Of a stretch of DNA of 64,000 nucleotides, positions 34,432 through 43,462 are shown piece by piece. Below the pieces are notes generated by a model. It did not search any database and had not been told where the DNA came from. It saw only the letters and a program-made list of their open reading frames with translations. Positions within the stretch are counted from its first letter, which is position 1, and every line of letters begins with the position of its first letter. Origin of the DNA: JBELHR01 sp042091275 (GTDB lineage: Bacteria > Bacteroidota > Bacteroidia > Flavobacteriales > Flavobacteriaceae); assembly GCA_042091275.1 (NCBI GenBank), contig JBELHR010000008.1:1-64000 (forward strand), in the 5' to 3' direction. A program made the translations under genes and the position numbers.

Positions 34432-35755
34432 AAGAAATTTTATACAAGCAAGTAGTGCGCTAGCTTTGACAACAATGGTCAAGCCGAGCTGGGCATTGAA
34501 TGGTTCCAAAGATTCCAAATTGAACATCGGTTTGATTGGTGTGGGTCTTCGAGGGACAAATCACCTTGAAAACATATTACTGCGCAAGGACTGTTCTATT
34601 CGGGCGATTTGTGATATTGATCAAAATCGAATTAAAATTGCCAGAGAATTAATTGAAAAAGAGCAAAGCTCTAAGGTCGAATACTTTTCAGCAAATGAAT
34701 TAGATTATCAAAACTTATTGGCCTTAAAGAACTTAGATGCTGTGATTATATCCACTCCTTGGTTGTGGCATACGCGAATGGCGGTCGATGCAATGGAGGC
34801 AGGGGTATATGCAGGATTAGAAGTTTCAGCAGCTAACACATTGGAAGAGTGTTGGGATTTGGTCAATACTCATGAGAGGACAGGAACCCATATGATGCTT
34901 TTGGAAAATGTAAATTTCAGACGAGATATTATGGCTGTGACCAATATGGTTAGACAGGATGTTTTTGGGGAGTTAGTTCATTTTCGATGTGGATATCAGC
35001 ACGACCTGAGATTTGTAAAACTCAATGACGGAAAGACTGCTTATGGCAAGGGGGTCGAATTTGGAGAAAATGGAATTTCAGAATCCAAATGGAGAACAGA
35101 ACACTCTTTGATGCGAAACGCAGATGTTTATCCCACCCACGGTCTAGGCCCAATTGCTATGATGGCAGATATCAATAGAGGGAATCGTTTATTGTCACTT
35201 ACTTCCACTGCCACAAAATCTATAGGTTTGCACAATTATATCGTCGAAAATGGAGGGGAGAATCACCCCAATGCAGACTTGAAATTCAAGCAGGGAGATA
35301 TAATTACTTCAACCATTGAGACTTCGAGAGGGGAAAGTATTATCGTGACTCATGACTGCAATCTTCCGCGCCCGTATTCCTTAGGTTTTAGAGTTCAAGG
35401 AGGGAAAGGACTTTGGGAAGTAGACGGAAACAGAATTTATATAGAAGGTAAGTCACCTGCACATCGTTGGGAGGACGATCAGAAATGGTTAGAACAATAC
35501 GATCATCCGCTTTGGAAGGAATTTGGAGACTATGCTGCAGAGGCTGGTCACGGAGGTATGGATTTTTTTGTACTCAATGCTTTTGTCGAGGCAGTTAAAG
35601 AGAACAAAGCACCACTGATTGACTGCTATGATGCTGCTGCTTGGTCGGCAGTTACGCCGCTTTCGGAGTTGTCTATCGAAAATAACGGGGCCCCTCAGGC
35701 TTTTCCGGATTTTACTCGAGGCCAATGGATGAAACGTCAGCCTGATATTTGGTAG
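34424..35755 (+). CDS. GH109-type NAD-dependent glycosidase (Gfo/Idh/MocA fold)
   Basis: A 443-residue oxidoreductase-fold protein with a Tat-like N-terminus (MNRRNFIQASSALALTTM). A Rossmann motif follows (LNIGLIGVGLRGTNHL, about residues 33-48). The pattern ENVNFRRDIMAVTNMV, CGYQHDLRFV, DVYPTHGLGPIAMMADINRGN, RPYSLGFRVQGGKG and GHGGMDFFVLNAFVEAV matches GH109 enzymes, which use bound NAD to hydrolyse alpha-N-acetylgalactosaminides. Export by Tat, already loaded with cofactor, fits that mechanism. It overlaps the GH20 gene by 8 bases, so the two enzymes are probably made together and act on the same amino-sugar glycan. Other Gfo/Idh/MocA oxidoreductases are a less likely alternative. Confidence 0.85.
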   Translation: MNRRNFIQASSALALTTMVKPSWALNGSKDSKLNIGLIGVGLRGTNHLENILLRKDCSIRAICDIDQNRIKIARELIEKEQSSKVEYFSANELDYQNLLALKNLDAVIISTPWLWHTRMAVDAMEAGVYAGLEVSAANTLEECWDLVNTHERTGTHMMLLENVNFRRDIMAVTNMVRQDVFGELVHFRCGYQHDLRFVKLNDGKTAYGKGVEFGENGISESKWRTEHSLMRNADVYPTHGLGPIAMMADINRGNRLLSLTSTATKSIGLHNYIVENGGENHPNADLKFKQGDIITSTIETSRGESIIVTHDCNLPRPYSLGFRVQGGKGLWEVDGNRIYIEGKSPAHRWEDDQKWLEQYDHPLWKEFGDYAAEAGHGGMDFFVLNAFVEAVKENKAPLIDCYDAAAWSAVTPLSELSIENNGAPQAFPDFTRGQWMKRQPDIW

Positions 35756-35807
35756 GCAAAGACAATATTTAAAGAGTCCTAAGCGTTTTTAAATAAAAAA
35801 CAATGCT

Positions 35808-36182
35808 ATGCGACACTGCGAACAATGCGGTCATAAACTCGTGGGTAGGACCGATAAGAAATTTTGTAATGACTATTGCCGAAATTCCTTTAACAATAAG
35901 CGCTATAGAAAGGAGCTTTTTGAAAAACGAAAAATAGAGGGCGTACTCACAAGTAATTATAAAATCCTAAAATCTATTTGTACCTCAAACAAGGTTGCGG
36001 AAGCCAGTATAAACGATTTGAGTTCTAGAGGTTTTAAGATGAAATACTTTACCAATTTATCTCTTAATGGAGATGGCGAGGTACTTCGACAATGTTTTGA
36101 CATGGGGCTTTTGACCAAGCAGAATGGCAAATTATTTGTCGTCAATTTAAGTTCAGAACTCAAAAAAAATTACCACTCCTGA
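35808..36182 (+). CDS. Zinc-ribbon-like hypothetical protein
   Basis: A 124-residue protein. The N-terminus has a four-cysteine zinc-binding arrangement, CEQC at residues 4-7 and CNDYC at about 20-24 (CxxC ... CxxxC), followed by a basic stretch RNSFNNKRYRKELFEKRK. The rest is a mixed alpha/beta region (KILKSICTSNKVAEASINDLSSRGFKMKYFTN) of unknown function. No signal peptide. The basic, zinc-ribbon character suggests nucleic-acid or protein binding. Its 3' end overlaps the CBS-domain gene on the other strand by 13 bases. Upstream, 52 bases separate it from the GH109 gene. Confidence 0.82.
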   Translation: MRHCEQCGHKLVGRTDKKFCNDYCRNSFNNKRYRKELFEKRKIEGVLTSNYKILKSICTSNKVAEASINDLSSRGFKMKYFTNLSLNGDGEVLRQCFDMGLLTKQNGKLFVVNLSSELKKNYHS

Positions 36183-36631
36183 TGTTTGGCATTTAGAATG
36201 GATTTTAAGACATCGATCTGACTTACTTGTCCGACTAACTTTCCTTCGTGAATAACAGGAAATCTCCGTCTCTTTTTCTGGGTAAAACGATTGCAAACAT
36301 CGAATACGTCCATCTCAGCGTCCACGGTTTCTACTGGAGTAACCATAAATTCTTTAATTTTATGAGAAGCCATAGGAATATTGTAATAGCGACATTGAGA
36401 AATCTCTCGAATGCAATCTCCTTCAGAGATCATACCAATGACATAACCCTGATTATCCGTAACAGGTCCACCTGAAATTTTATTTTTCACAATGGCCTCC
36501 ATGACCTCTACGACTGTTTGTTCAGGAGAAAAAACAATGAGTTTACGCGTCATAATATCGCGAATCAAAATAGGATTGGAACTCGTTTTTTTAAGTCCAA
36601 TTTTAGCGGAAACAAAACTTTTAATACCCAT
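36170..36631 (-). CDS. CBS-domain pair protein
   Basis: A 153-residue protein consisting almost wholly of two CBS motifs (a Bateman module): IRDIMTRKLIVFSPEQTVVEVMEAIVKNKISGGPVTDNQGYVIGMIS (about residues 24-70) and IKEFMVTPVETVDAEMDVFDVCNRFTQKKRRRFPVIHEGKLVGQVS (about 92-137). Such modules bind adenine nucleotides and act as energy or ligand sensors; no effector domain is attached, so it probably regulates another protein. No membrane segments. Convergent with the zinc-ribbon gene (13-base overlap) and divergent from the M28 peptidase gene. The target is unknown. Confidence 0.92.
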   Translation of the reverse strand: MGIKSFVSAKIGLKKTSSNPILIRDIMTRKLIVFSPEQTVVEVMEAIVKNKISGGPVTDNQGYVIGMISEGDCIREISQCRYYNIPMASHKIKEFMVTPVETVDAEMDVFDVCNRFTQKKRRRFPVIHEGKLVGQVSQIDVLKSILNAKHQEW

Positions 36632-36757
36632 AATCCATTTTTTTTAGTCTCTTAAAGATAATCATTAAAACAATACCTTGTTATAATTTAGTAAGGCAGT
36701 AGTTTTTTTATACATTTAGAGGAAGTATTTATATCCCTAAGAGTAAGATTTTTATTT

Positions 36758-39058
36758 ATGGTTTTTAAGCATTATTTCCGTTTAGTTTTAGCTGTCCTTT
36801 TTATCCTATCATCCGTGTATTTTGCGTTTGAATCACTAATACCAAATGTCCCTAAAAAAACGGAGCTTGAGACTTCAGATTTTTCAGTTTACAAGGCACA
36901 AGAGCAATTGACCGCAATGACGACTCTACCGCATTACAGTGGATCCGATGAGATTGAAAAGGTTCGAGCTTTATTGGTAGAGGAACTATTGGAATTAGGG
37001 TTTTCCGTTCAGATTCAAGACGAAATAGGACAAAATAGAGAAGGTCGTTCCACTACCCGAGCTCAAAATATTATTGCCGAGATGAAGGGAGACGGAAATG
37101 GGGATGCAATTTTGATGATGACCCATTACGATTCTGCTACACACTCTTCTTACGGGGCTAGTGACGCCGGAAGTGGTGTAGTCACTATTCTAGAGGGTGT
37201 ACGAGCGTTTTTAGCAAGTGAGCCTGCTTTTCAAAACGATTTAATTATACTATTTACCGATGCTGAGGAAATCGGCTTGTTAGGGGCCGAAGCCTTTGTG
37301 GAGTATTACGAAGATTTAGATAAGATCAAATTAGCGCTAAATTTTGAGGCTAGAGGGTCGGGAGGAAGATCTTATATGTTTATGGAAACCAATGGTAAGA
37401 ATCGCAAATTACTCGATCAGTTTACGCGAGCTCAAGTTCAAAAACCGGTTGCCAACTCCCTGATGTACAGTATTTACAAAATGCTACCAAACGATACAGA
37501 CCTAACGGTTATAAGAGAGAAAGGAAATATTCCAGGTTTTAATTTTGCATTTATAGGAGATCATTTTGATTATCACACTTCTCAGGACATAGTCAGTCGA
37601 CTAGACGTTGAAACCCTCCAACATCAAGGAGATTATTTGTTGAATAGTTTAGTCTATTTCGCAAATGCCGATTTGAGTGATTTGGAGTCGGAATCGGACG
37701 ATATTTATATAAACATTCCGTTTATCAAGTTGCTAACCTATCCTTTTTCTTGGTCTATCCCTCTTGTGGTTATAGCGTATTTTATCTTCTTAGTACTTTT
37801 GTTTGTCGGACTGGGTCAAGGTAAATTGACTATTTCAGGAATTATGAAAGGCTTTGCGCCCTTGCTATTGTCTGTTGTTTTATCCCTTGCTTTCTGCGTG
37901 GTGGGATGGAGACTTCTTCTGAATATATTTCCCCAATATCAGGATATCTTGCATGGATTCACTTATAATGGATACGATTATATTGCAGGATTCATGGCAG
38001 TATCTGCATCGATATGTCTGGGGGTATATCAATTTTATATCAAAAAGGAGGACGATGCTAATATAGCGGTAGCTCCTATTTTCTTTTGGATCTTTATAAA
38101 TATAGGTTTTGTAATTTTCTTGAGAGGAGCAAATTTCTTGATCATCCCAGTGTTTTTTGGTTTGTGGTCCTTGCAGAGAATGCTGTTTAAGACCAAGGAC
38201 AACCTCTCTAACTTTTTGTTTCTAGCCCTTTTGACCATTCCTTTAATTGTTATAATGAGTCCCTTAGTGCGTATGTTTCCTGTGGGATTAGGACTGAAGA
38301 TGATGGGAGTTAGTGCTGTTCTTGTCGTAATAAGTATAGCAATAGCAATTCCATTTTTCATTAAAGTTTCCAAGCGTAAATGGATAGCTAGACTGGCTTT
38401 TGTCGGAGGTCTTTTCTTTTTTGGAAAAGCCATTCTCAATTCGGAATATACCGCGGATCAGAAAAAGCCGAACAGTCTAAACTATGTATTGGATCTCAAT
38501 CAAGATAAAGCCTATTGGGAGACCTATGATAGAGAATTGGATGACTATGCTTTGCAAGCTATGGGCGATAGCCCTTCAAAAGGAACTTATCTGGGAACAA
38601 CAGGTAGTGGTAAATATAAAACTGGAATTACTTTTCACCAAAATGCAGAGCGCTTGGATATCCCTTTTTCAGAGGCATTGTACTCTGTAGATAGTTTGGG
38701 TCAAAATATTTTGTCACTTAAGCCAAACCGTCTGTTGACTGGATATAAAATATCTGCAAATGAACCAATAGATCTCAGATTTTTGGAAATTAATGGACGG
38801 GAAATCGACCTAGAGGGCGGGAGTAAAGATCTGGCTAAAGGAAGTGTTTTGACGACTTATCAGCTCGGAAATTCAAAGGATAGCTTAGTGGTTGTCTTTA
38901 AGACGAAAAATGGCTTAAAACCTAAATTGCAGGTCTTAGAGTTTTCTCATGATTTACAAGACAACCCATGGATAAAACTAAAAGAGCGCGACTCGATTTC
39001 GATGCCAACGCCCTTTGTTTTAAATGATGCTATTCTTGTAAAAAAGAATTTAGAGTAG
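36758..39058 (+). CDS. Membrane-bound M28 family metallopeptidase
   Basis: A 766-residue zinc aminopeptidase-type protein. An N-terminal helix (about 10-28) anchors an extracytoplasmic M28 domain (about 60-310). Its zinc ligands are visible: MTHYDSA (His), GASDAGSG (Asp), the DAEEIGLLG pair (Glu), FEARG (acidic ligand) and DHFDYHTSQD (His). It is followed by about eight transmembrane helices (about 325-565) and a C-terminal beta-rich domain of about 190 residues. This architecture resembles Fxna/vacuolar-membrane-type M28 peptidases. It stands alone between a divergent CBS gene and convergent pyk, two bases away. It is probably a peptide-degrading ectoenzyme; the substrate is unknown. Confidence 0.92.
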   Translation: MVFKHYFRLVLAVLFILSSVYFAFESLIPNVPKKTELETSDFSVYKAQEQLTAMTTLPHYSGSDEIEKVRALLVEELLELGFSVQIQDEIGQNREGRSTTRAQNIIAEMKGDGNGDAILMMTHYDSATHSSYGASDAGSGVVTILEGVRAFLASEPAFQNDLIILFTDAEEIGLLGAEAFVEYYEDLDKIKLALNFEARGSGGRSYMFMETNGKNRKLLDQFTRAQVQKPVANSLMYSIYKMLPNDTDLTVIREKGNIPGFNFAFIGDHFDYHTSQDIVSRLDVETLQHQGDYLLNSLVYFANADLSDLESESDDIYINIPFIKLLTYPFSWSIPLVVIAYFIFLVLLFVGLGQGKLTISGIMKGFAPLLLSVVLSLAFCVVGWRLLLNIFPQYQDILHGFTYNGYDYIAGFMAVSASICLGVYQFYIKKEDDANIAVAPIFFWIFINIGFVIFLRGANFLIIPVFFGLWSLQRMLFKTKDNLSNFLFLALLTIPLIVIMSPLVRMFPVGLGLKMMGVSAVLVVISIAIAIPFFIKVSKRKWIARLAFVGGLFFFGKAILNSEYTADQKKPNSLNYVLDLNQDKAYWETYDRELDDYALQAMGDSPSKGTYLGTTGSGKYKTGITFHQNAERLDIPFSEALYSVDSLGQNILSLKPNRLLTGYKISANEPIDLRFLEINGREIDLEGGSKDLAKGSVLTTYQLGNSKDSLVVVFKTKNGLKPKLQVLEFSHDLQDNPWIKLKERDSISMPTPFVLNDAILVKKNLE

Positions 39059-39060
39059 TT

Positions 39061-40482
39061 TTATATTTCTGTAACTCTTAGAGTATTTGTTTTACCTTTT
39101 TCAAAGGCAGGCATGCTACTCAAGTTAATAACCAAGTCGTCTTTGGCAATATAACCTTGGTCTAAGGCTATTTTATTTACCTCCTCGATGGTATCGTTAG
39201 TGTCGTTGTCATTGGTGTATAGGAAAGCTTTTACCCCCCATAACAAGTTTAACATTTGACATACTCTAATATTATTAGAATAAGCTAAAATATCCGCTTT
39301 AGGTCTCCAAGAAGAGATGTGGAATGCCGTATATCCGGAGTTTGTCAACGTCATCACCGCTTTTGCTTGAATATTATCTGCCATCATAGCAGCTGCGTGA
39401 CAAACGGATTTTGTGATATATCTTCCGTTTCTAGTACTTGGAGCTTTTCTTGGAACCTTAATCAGTTCTGACAATTCAACAGACTCAATAATATTTCTCA
39501 TCTGTTGTATTACTTGTACTGGGAATTTTCCAACAGAGGTCTCTCCAGACAGCATTACTGCATCAGCTCCATCCATAATGGAATTGGCAACATCGTTAAC
39601 CTCTGCTCTTGTAGGAACCTCATTTTCAATCATAGTCTCCATCATTTGAGTAGCTATAATCACAGGTTTACGTGCCAACTTTGCTTTGTGAACTAGAGTT
39701 TTTTGAATAAGTGGAACTTCTTGGGCAGGAATCTCAACTCCTAAATCTCCACGTGCTACCATAATACCATCGGTCTTTAACATGATCTCGTCGATATTTT
39801 CAATAGCTTCTGGCTTTTCTATTTTAGAAATCACCGGAATTCTAAATTCTGGGGATTCTTTTGCAATTAGATCGTGAATCCTATCCAAATCTTGAGGATT
39901 TCTAACAAAAGACAAAGCGATCCAATCTACTTTTAGGCTTATCGCGAACACTGCATCCTCTACATCTTTTTCCGTCAAAGCAGGAAGTGATATATCTGTA
40001 TTTGGTAGGTTAACTCCTTTTTTAGACTTCAGAGGTCCACCTCTCAACACCTTGGTAATCACCTTAGATTCTTGATCGGTAGCGGTAACCTCGAATAAAA
40101 GCTTTCCATCGTCAACCAAGATTTGTTCTCCGACTTTTACGTCTTTTGGAAAACGCTGATAGGTCATAAAAGCAGTTTTATTGTCTCCTTCGGAAGCTTC
40201 AGTGGTAAAAGCGAATTCTTGCCCTTCCTCCAAAACAACTCCCTCTTGCATCACGCCGACTCTCAATTTTGGTCCTTGAAGGTCAGCTAGTATTGCGACA
40301 TTCACATTCAATTCCTTATTGAGTTCTCTAATCATACTAACCCTCTCGGAAACATCCTCATAATCCGCATGAGAAAAATTTATACGGAATACATTTACTC
40401 CAGTTAGTATTAATTCTTTTAAGATTTCTTTAGTCGAAGTTGCAGGCCCTAGAGTCGCTACTATTTTTGTTTTTTTTGCCAT
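39061..40482 (-). CDS. pyk: Pyruvate kinase
   Basis: Final ATP-forming step of glycolysis (phosphoenolpyruvate to pyruvate). The motifs are TKIVATLGPATS at the N-terminus, ADLQGPKLRVG (about residues 66-76), VDWIALSFVRNPQDL, ISKIEKPEAIENIDEI with the catalytic Lys (about 220), MVARGDLGVEIP and KPVIIATQMMETM. A C-terminal domain (about 345-473) is complete. The length of 473 is normal. It is the last gene of the acpP-fabF-rnc-IPExxxVDY-pyk run on the minus strand and begins two bases after the IPExxxVDY gene, so it is probably co-expressed with it. Confidence 0.97.
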   Translation of the reverse strand: MAKKTKIVATLGPATSTKEILKELILTGVNVFRINFSHADYEDVSERVSMIRELNKELNVNVAILADLQGPKLRVGVMQEGVVLEEGQEFAFTTEASEGDNKTAFMTYQRFPKDVKVGEQILVDDGKLLFEVTATDQESKVITKVLRGGPLKSKKGVNLPNTDISLPALTEKDVEDAVFAISLKVDWIALSFVRNPQDLDRIHDLIAKESPEFRIPVISKIEKPEAIENIDEIMLKTDGIMVARGDLGVEIPAQEVPLIQKTLVHKAKLARKPVIIATQMMETMIENEVPTRAEVNDVANSIMDGADAVMLSGETSVGKFPVQVIQQMRNIIESVELSELIKVPRKAPSTRNGRYITKSVCHAAAMMADNIQAKAVMTLTNSGYTAFHISSWRPKADILAYSNNIRVCQMLNLLWGVKAFLYTNDNDTNDTIEEVNKIALDQGYIAKDDLVINLSSMPAFEKGKTNTLRVTEI

Positions 40483-40484
40483 TT

Positions 40485-40964
40485 TTAAAAAATTAAAAAT
40501 TCTTTAGATTTGATGTCTTTCACCTCCAAATTATAACTCGTTTGAACCTGAGGAATATTTTTGATGGTTTCTATAATTTTTTCTAGTGTATGATCATTAA
40601 TCTCTCCTGAAAGTTTGATTAGGTAGTCGATATTCTTTTTTTCGGGAATTAGATAGGTCGTGTGTTCAATTTGGTCAAAGAGACCGTAAACCTCGGTTTC
40701 TGATTTGGAGATCACTCCACTGTATTTGTTATTTATTAATTTAATCTCCAAGCCAATTGAATCTTGGTCAAATTCAAAAACTGGATAATTGCCTTGCTCC
40801 GCTCGATTTCTAAAATCTAAGTCAAACTTGCTTTTTACAAGTGACCAGCCGAGATTTTTATTCAAAAAATAAGCTAACCTATAGTCTTCAAGAACAGAGA
40901 CAAGGCCGATGAGTTTAAATTCATCCTCCTCGAGTAGATCCCAATCTAAGCTTATTTTAGTCAT
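40485..40964 (-). CDS. IPExxxVDY family protein
   Basis: A 159-residue protein found only in Bacteroidota and named for its motif, present here as IPEKKNIDY (about residues 105-113). The N-terminal half shows DWDLLEEDEFKLIGLVSVLEDYRLAYFLNKNLGW, and there is no signal peptide. Function is unknown. The gene usually sits between rnc and pyk, as here, which suggests a link to RNA or central metabolism, but nothing in the sequence tells which. A minus-strand TAAATTTG (revcomp of 40988-40995) 24 bases upstream may give it a promoter of its own, with no clear -33. Confidence 0.93.
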   Translation of the reverse strand: MTKISLDWDLLEEDEFKLIGLVSVLEDYRLAYFLNKNLGWSLVKSKFDLDFRNRAEQGNYPVFEFDQDSIGLEIKLINNKYSGVISKSETEVYGLFDQIEHTTYLIPEKKNIDYLIKLSGEINDHTLEKIIETIKNIPQVQTSYNLEVKDIKSKEFLIF

Positions 40965-41047
40965 AATTCGTTCTTACGAAATTCATACAAATTTAGCCAT
41001 TGAATGGCGAAATCTGAGAAAAATTACGAAATCGTTTGAGGCAGGAA

Positions 41048-41791
41048 TTATCGAATGCGGTCTTGGAGCACAAAATAGGCTCGCTTGGAGGCAATTTCCT
41101 CCGCTTTTTTCTTGGATGTGGATCGTCCCTTGGAAACAACTTGGTCGTCGATTAAAAGTCTAACACTGAAGTGTCTTTGGTTTTGATTTCCGCTATCTTC
41201 AAAAACATCGTACTTGAGTTGCTGTTTATTCTTTTGAGTCCATTCCACAATAAGACTTTTATAAGAAGAAATTTTACCTTCTAATCTCGGTAAATCCACA
41301 AATTCTGCAATTATGGTATTATTTACAAACCGCTCGCAAAAAATATAGCCTTTGTCTAAATATACGGCACCAATAAGAGCTTCGAAGAGATTTCCATTAA
41401 TATTGTTCCCTATTTTTGATCGAGAGACATTGCTCTTGACAAGTTCGATTAGTTGCAGCCCTTTGCCCAGTTTATTCAAGTGCTCTCTACTGACGATTTT
41501 TGAACGCATTTGAGTTAAAAAGCCTTCATTTTGATCTGGAAACTCGTGAAATAAAAAGGATGCCACTATGGATCCTAAAACAGCGTCACCTAAAAACTCA
41601 AGACGTTCATAGTTAAGAGAAGATCCAGAGGATCCCTTGAGACGCATGGAACTGTGTGTAAATGCCTCTTCGTATAAGCTGAGGTCTTTTGGGCTAAACT
41701 TTAATATGTTTTTGAGATTCTCGTAAAATACGCCTTCATCCTTAGTTTTCGCTTTTGATTTAGGTCGTAATTTTTTGAGAATTCGCTTCAT
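41048..41791 (-). CDS. rnc: Ribonuclease III
   Basis: Double-strand-specific endoribonuclease for rRNA and mRNA processing. The RNase III signature NYERLEFLGDAVLGSI (about residues 59-74) carries the catalytic Glu and Asp; a second acidic site is in LFEALIGAVYLDKGY. A C-terminal double-stranded RNA-binding domain (about 165-245) ends VSKGRSTSKKKAEEIASKRAYFVL. 247 residues with an N-terminal basic extension (KKLRPKSKAKTK). It starts 9 bases after fabF, so it is in the same operon. Confidence 0.96.
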   Translation of the reverse strand: MKRILKKLRPKSKAKTKDEGVFYENLKNILKFSPKDLSLYEEAFTHSSMRLKGSSGSSLNYERLEFLGDAVLGSIVASFLFHEFPDQNEGFLTQMRSKIVSREHLNKLGKGLQLIELVKSNVSRSKIGNNINGNLFEALIGAVYLDKGYIFCERFVNNTIIAEFVDLPRLEGKISSYKSLIVEWTQKNKQQLKYDVFEDSGNQNQRHFSVRLLIDDQVVSKGRSTSKKKAEEIASKRAYFVLQDRIR

Positions 41792-41800
41792 ATATCTAGC

Positions 41801-43048
41801 TTATTCCCATTTTTTAAAAGCTACACAAGCATTGTGTCCACCAAAACCAAACGTATTACTCATAGCGATTTTTATGTCGCGTTTTTGAGCGGTATTGAAA
41901 GTAAAATTGAGCTTATTGTCAATTCTATCATCATCCGTAAAGTGATTGATGGTCGGCGGTATAATACCGTGTTGAAGAGCTTTAATAGATGCTATTGCTT
42001 CGATTACACCTGCGGCACCGAGTAAATGGCCCGTCATAGATTTTGTCGAGTTGATATTAATGTTGTAGGCATGCTCTCCAAAAACCTTTTTGATAGCAGT
42101 AGTTTCTGCAATATCTCCAAGTGGAGTTGAAGTACCGTGTACATTAATGGCATCAACATCTGTAATTTCAATGCCAGAATCCTTAAGGCAGTTTTGCATA
42201 ACTTTCATTGCTCCAATCCCTTCTGGATGTGGTGCAGTTATGTGATGTGCATCAGCAGAGAGACCTCCACCTAAAACTTCGGCATAAATTGTTGCGCCTC
42301 TCGCTACAGCATGTTCGTATTCTTCCAAAACAATTGCTCCTGCACCTTCTCCCAAGACAAATCCATCTCGGTCTTTGTCAAATGGTCTAGATGCTGTGGT
42401 CGGATCGTCGTTTCTTGTAGATAAGGCGTGTAAGGCATTAAAACCTCCGACACCTGCGTCCATAACTGTCGCTTCTGAACCTCCGGTGATTATGATATCA
42501 GAATGCCCTAAACGGATATAGTTCAAGGAATCAATGATGGCATTCGCCGAAGAAGCACAAGCTGAGACTGTTGTAAAGTTTGGTCCTCTAAGACCGTATT
42601 TGATTGAAATGTAACCAGGGGCTATATCTGCAATCATCTTTGGGATAAAAAAAGGATTGAATCTAGGACCTTTTTCCGGGTCATAAGCCTGAACTTCTTT
42701 TTGGAAAGTTTCCAAACCTCCAATTCCTGCTCCCCAAATCACTCCAATTCTATCCGGATCTAATTGATCAAAATCTAATTTTGCATGTTGTACCGCTTCT
42801 TCCGCGACAACCATTGCAAACTGCGTGAACCTATCCATTTTTCGAGCTTCTTTTCGCTCGATGTGATCCGTCACGTTAAAGTTCTTAATTTCACAAGCAA
42901 AACGAGTCTTGAACTTGGCGGCATCGAAGTGTGTAATAGGTCCAGCTCCGCTTTCACCATTCAACAATGCATTCCAATAAGATTCTAAATCATTCCCTAT
43001 CGGTGTCAATGCACCAAGTCCAGTAACTACAACTCGTTTCAATTTCAT
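41801..43048 (-). CDS. fabF: Beta-ketoacyl-ACP synthase II
   Basis: Condensing enzyme of fatty acid elongation. The start is MKLKRVVVTGLGALTPIGND. The catalytic Cys is in TVSACASSANAI (about residue 164), the two His are in NVHGTSTPLGD and STKSMTGHLLGAAG, and the GFGGHNAC motif is near the C-terminus. 415 residues, the usual length. It lies 7 bases after acpP, the gene for its own carrier protein, and 9 bases before rnc. The acpP-fabF-rnc order is the classic fatty-acid/RNase III cluster. Confidence 0.97.
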   Translation of the reverse strand: MKLKRVVVTGLGALTPIGNDLESYWNALLNGESGAGPITHFDAAKFKTRFACEIKNFNVTDHIERKEARKMDRFTQFAMVVAEEAVQHAKLDFDQLDPDRIGVIWGAGIGGLETFQKEVQAYDPEKGPRFNPFFIPKMIADIAPGYISIKYGLRGPNFTTVSACASSANAIIDSLNYIRLGHSDIIITGGSEATVMDAGVGGFNALHALSTRNDDPTTASRPFDKDRDGFVLGEGAGAIVLEEYEHAVARGATIYAEVLGGGLSADAHHITAPHPEGIGAMKVMQNCLKDSGIEITDVDAINVHGTSTPLGDIAETTAIKKVFGEHAYNININSTKSMTGHLLGAAGVIEAIASIKALQHGIIPPTINHFTDDDRIDNKLNFTFNTAQKRDIKIAMSNTFGFGGHNACVAFKKWE

Positions 43049-43055
43049 ATGAAAA

Positions 43056-43292
43056 TTAGTTTTTTGCTTCTTCGATATAGCTGATTGCTTGACCTACAGT
43101 ACCGATGTTTTCTGCTTGATCGTCTGGGATTTGAATATCAAATTCCTTTTCAAATTCCATGATTAATTCCACAGTATCTAAAGAATCTGCTCCTAAATCG
43201 TTTGTGAAGCTTGCTGCTGTCGTTACTTCGTTTTCGTCAACACCTAACTTGTCCACGATAATCGCTTTTACTCTTGATGCAATGTCTGACAT
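43056..43292 (-). CDS. acpP: Acyl carrier protein
   Basis: A 78-residue acidic carrier of growing acyl chains. The phosphopantetheine attachment motif GADSLDTVE is present with Ser37, and the four-helix pattern is intact (MSDIASRVKAIIVDKLGVDENEVT, then ELIMEFEKEFDIQIPDDQAENIGTVGQAISYI). It is the first gene of the minus-strand operon acpP-fabF-rnc, with a promoter about 32-60 bases upstream. Certain. Confidence 0.98.
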   Translation of the reverse strand: MSDIASRVKAIIVDKLGVDENEVTTAASFTNDLGADSLDTVELIMEFEKEFDIQIPDDQAENIGTVGQAISYIEEAKN

Positions 43293-43323
43293 AATATTCT
43301 ATTGTTTAAATTTAAAATCGATG

Positions 43324-43352
43324 CAAATTTATAAAACTTTATATTTAAACAA
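43324..43352 (-). promoter_or_regulatory. Promoter of the acpP-fabF-rnc operon
   Basis: Read on the minus strand, TTG (complement of 43350-43352), an 18-base spacer and TAAATTTG (complement of 43324-43331) match the Bacteroidota promoter consensus. The predicted start of transcription is about 25 bases before the acpP ATG. Confidence 0.7.
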
Positions 43353-43462
43353 GCAAAAGCGTGAAATATTGTCAATCTTATTTAAAAAATTATCGACTTT
43401 TGCCCTGTTTAATACAGTTAAACATAGTAAATTTAATTTTAAATTCTGAATAATACAAACGA

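Noticed and set aside
38035..38439. A 134-codon minus-strand frame within the M28 peptidase gene
   Set aside because: Antisense to the transmembrane part of the peptidase; basic and low-complexity, as expected from the complement of hydrophobic codons.
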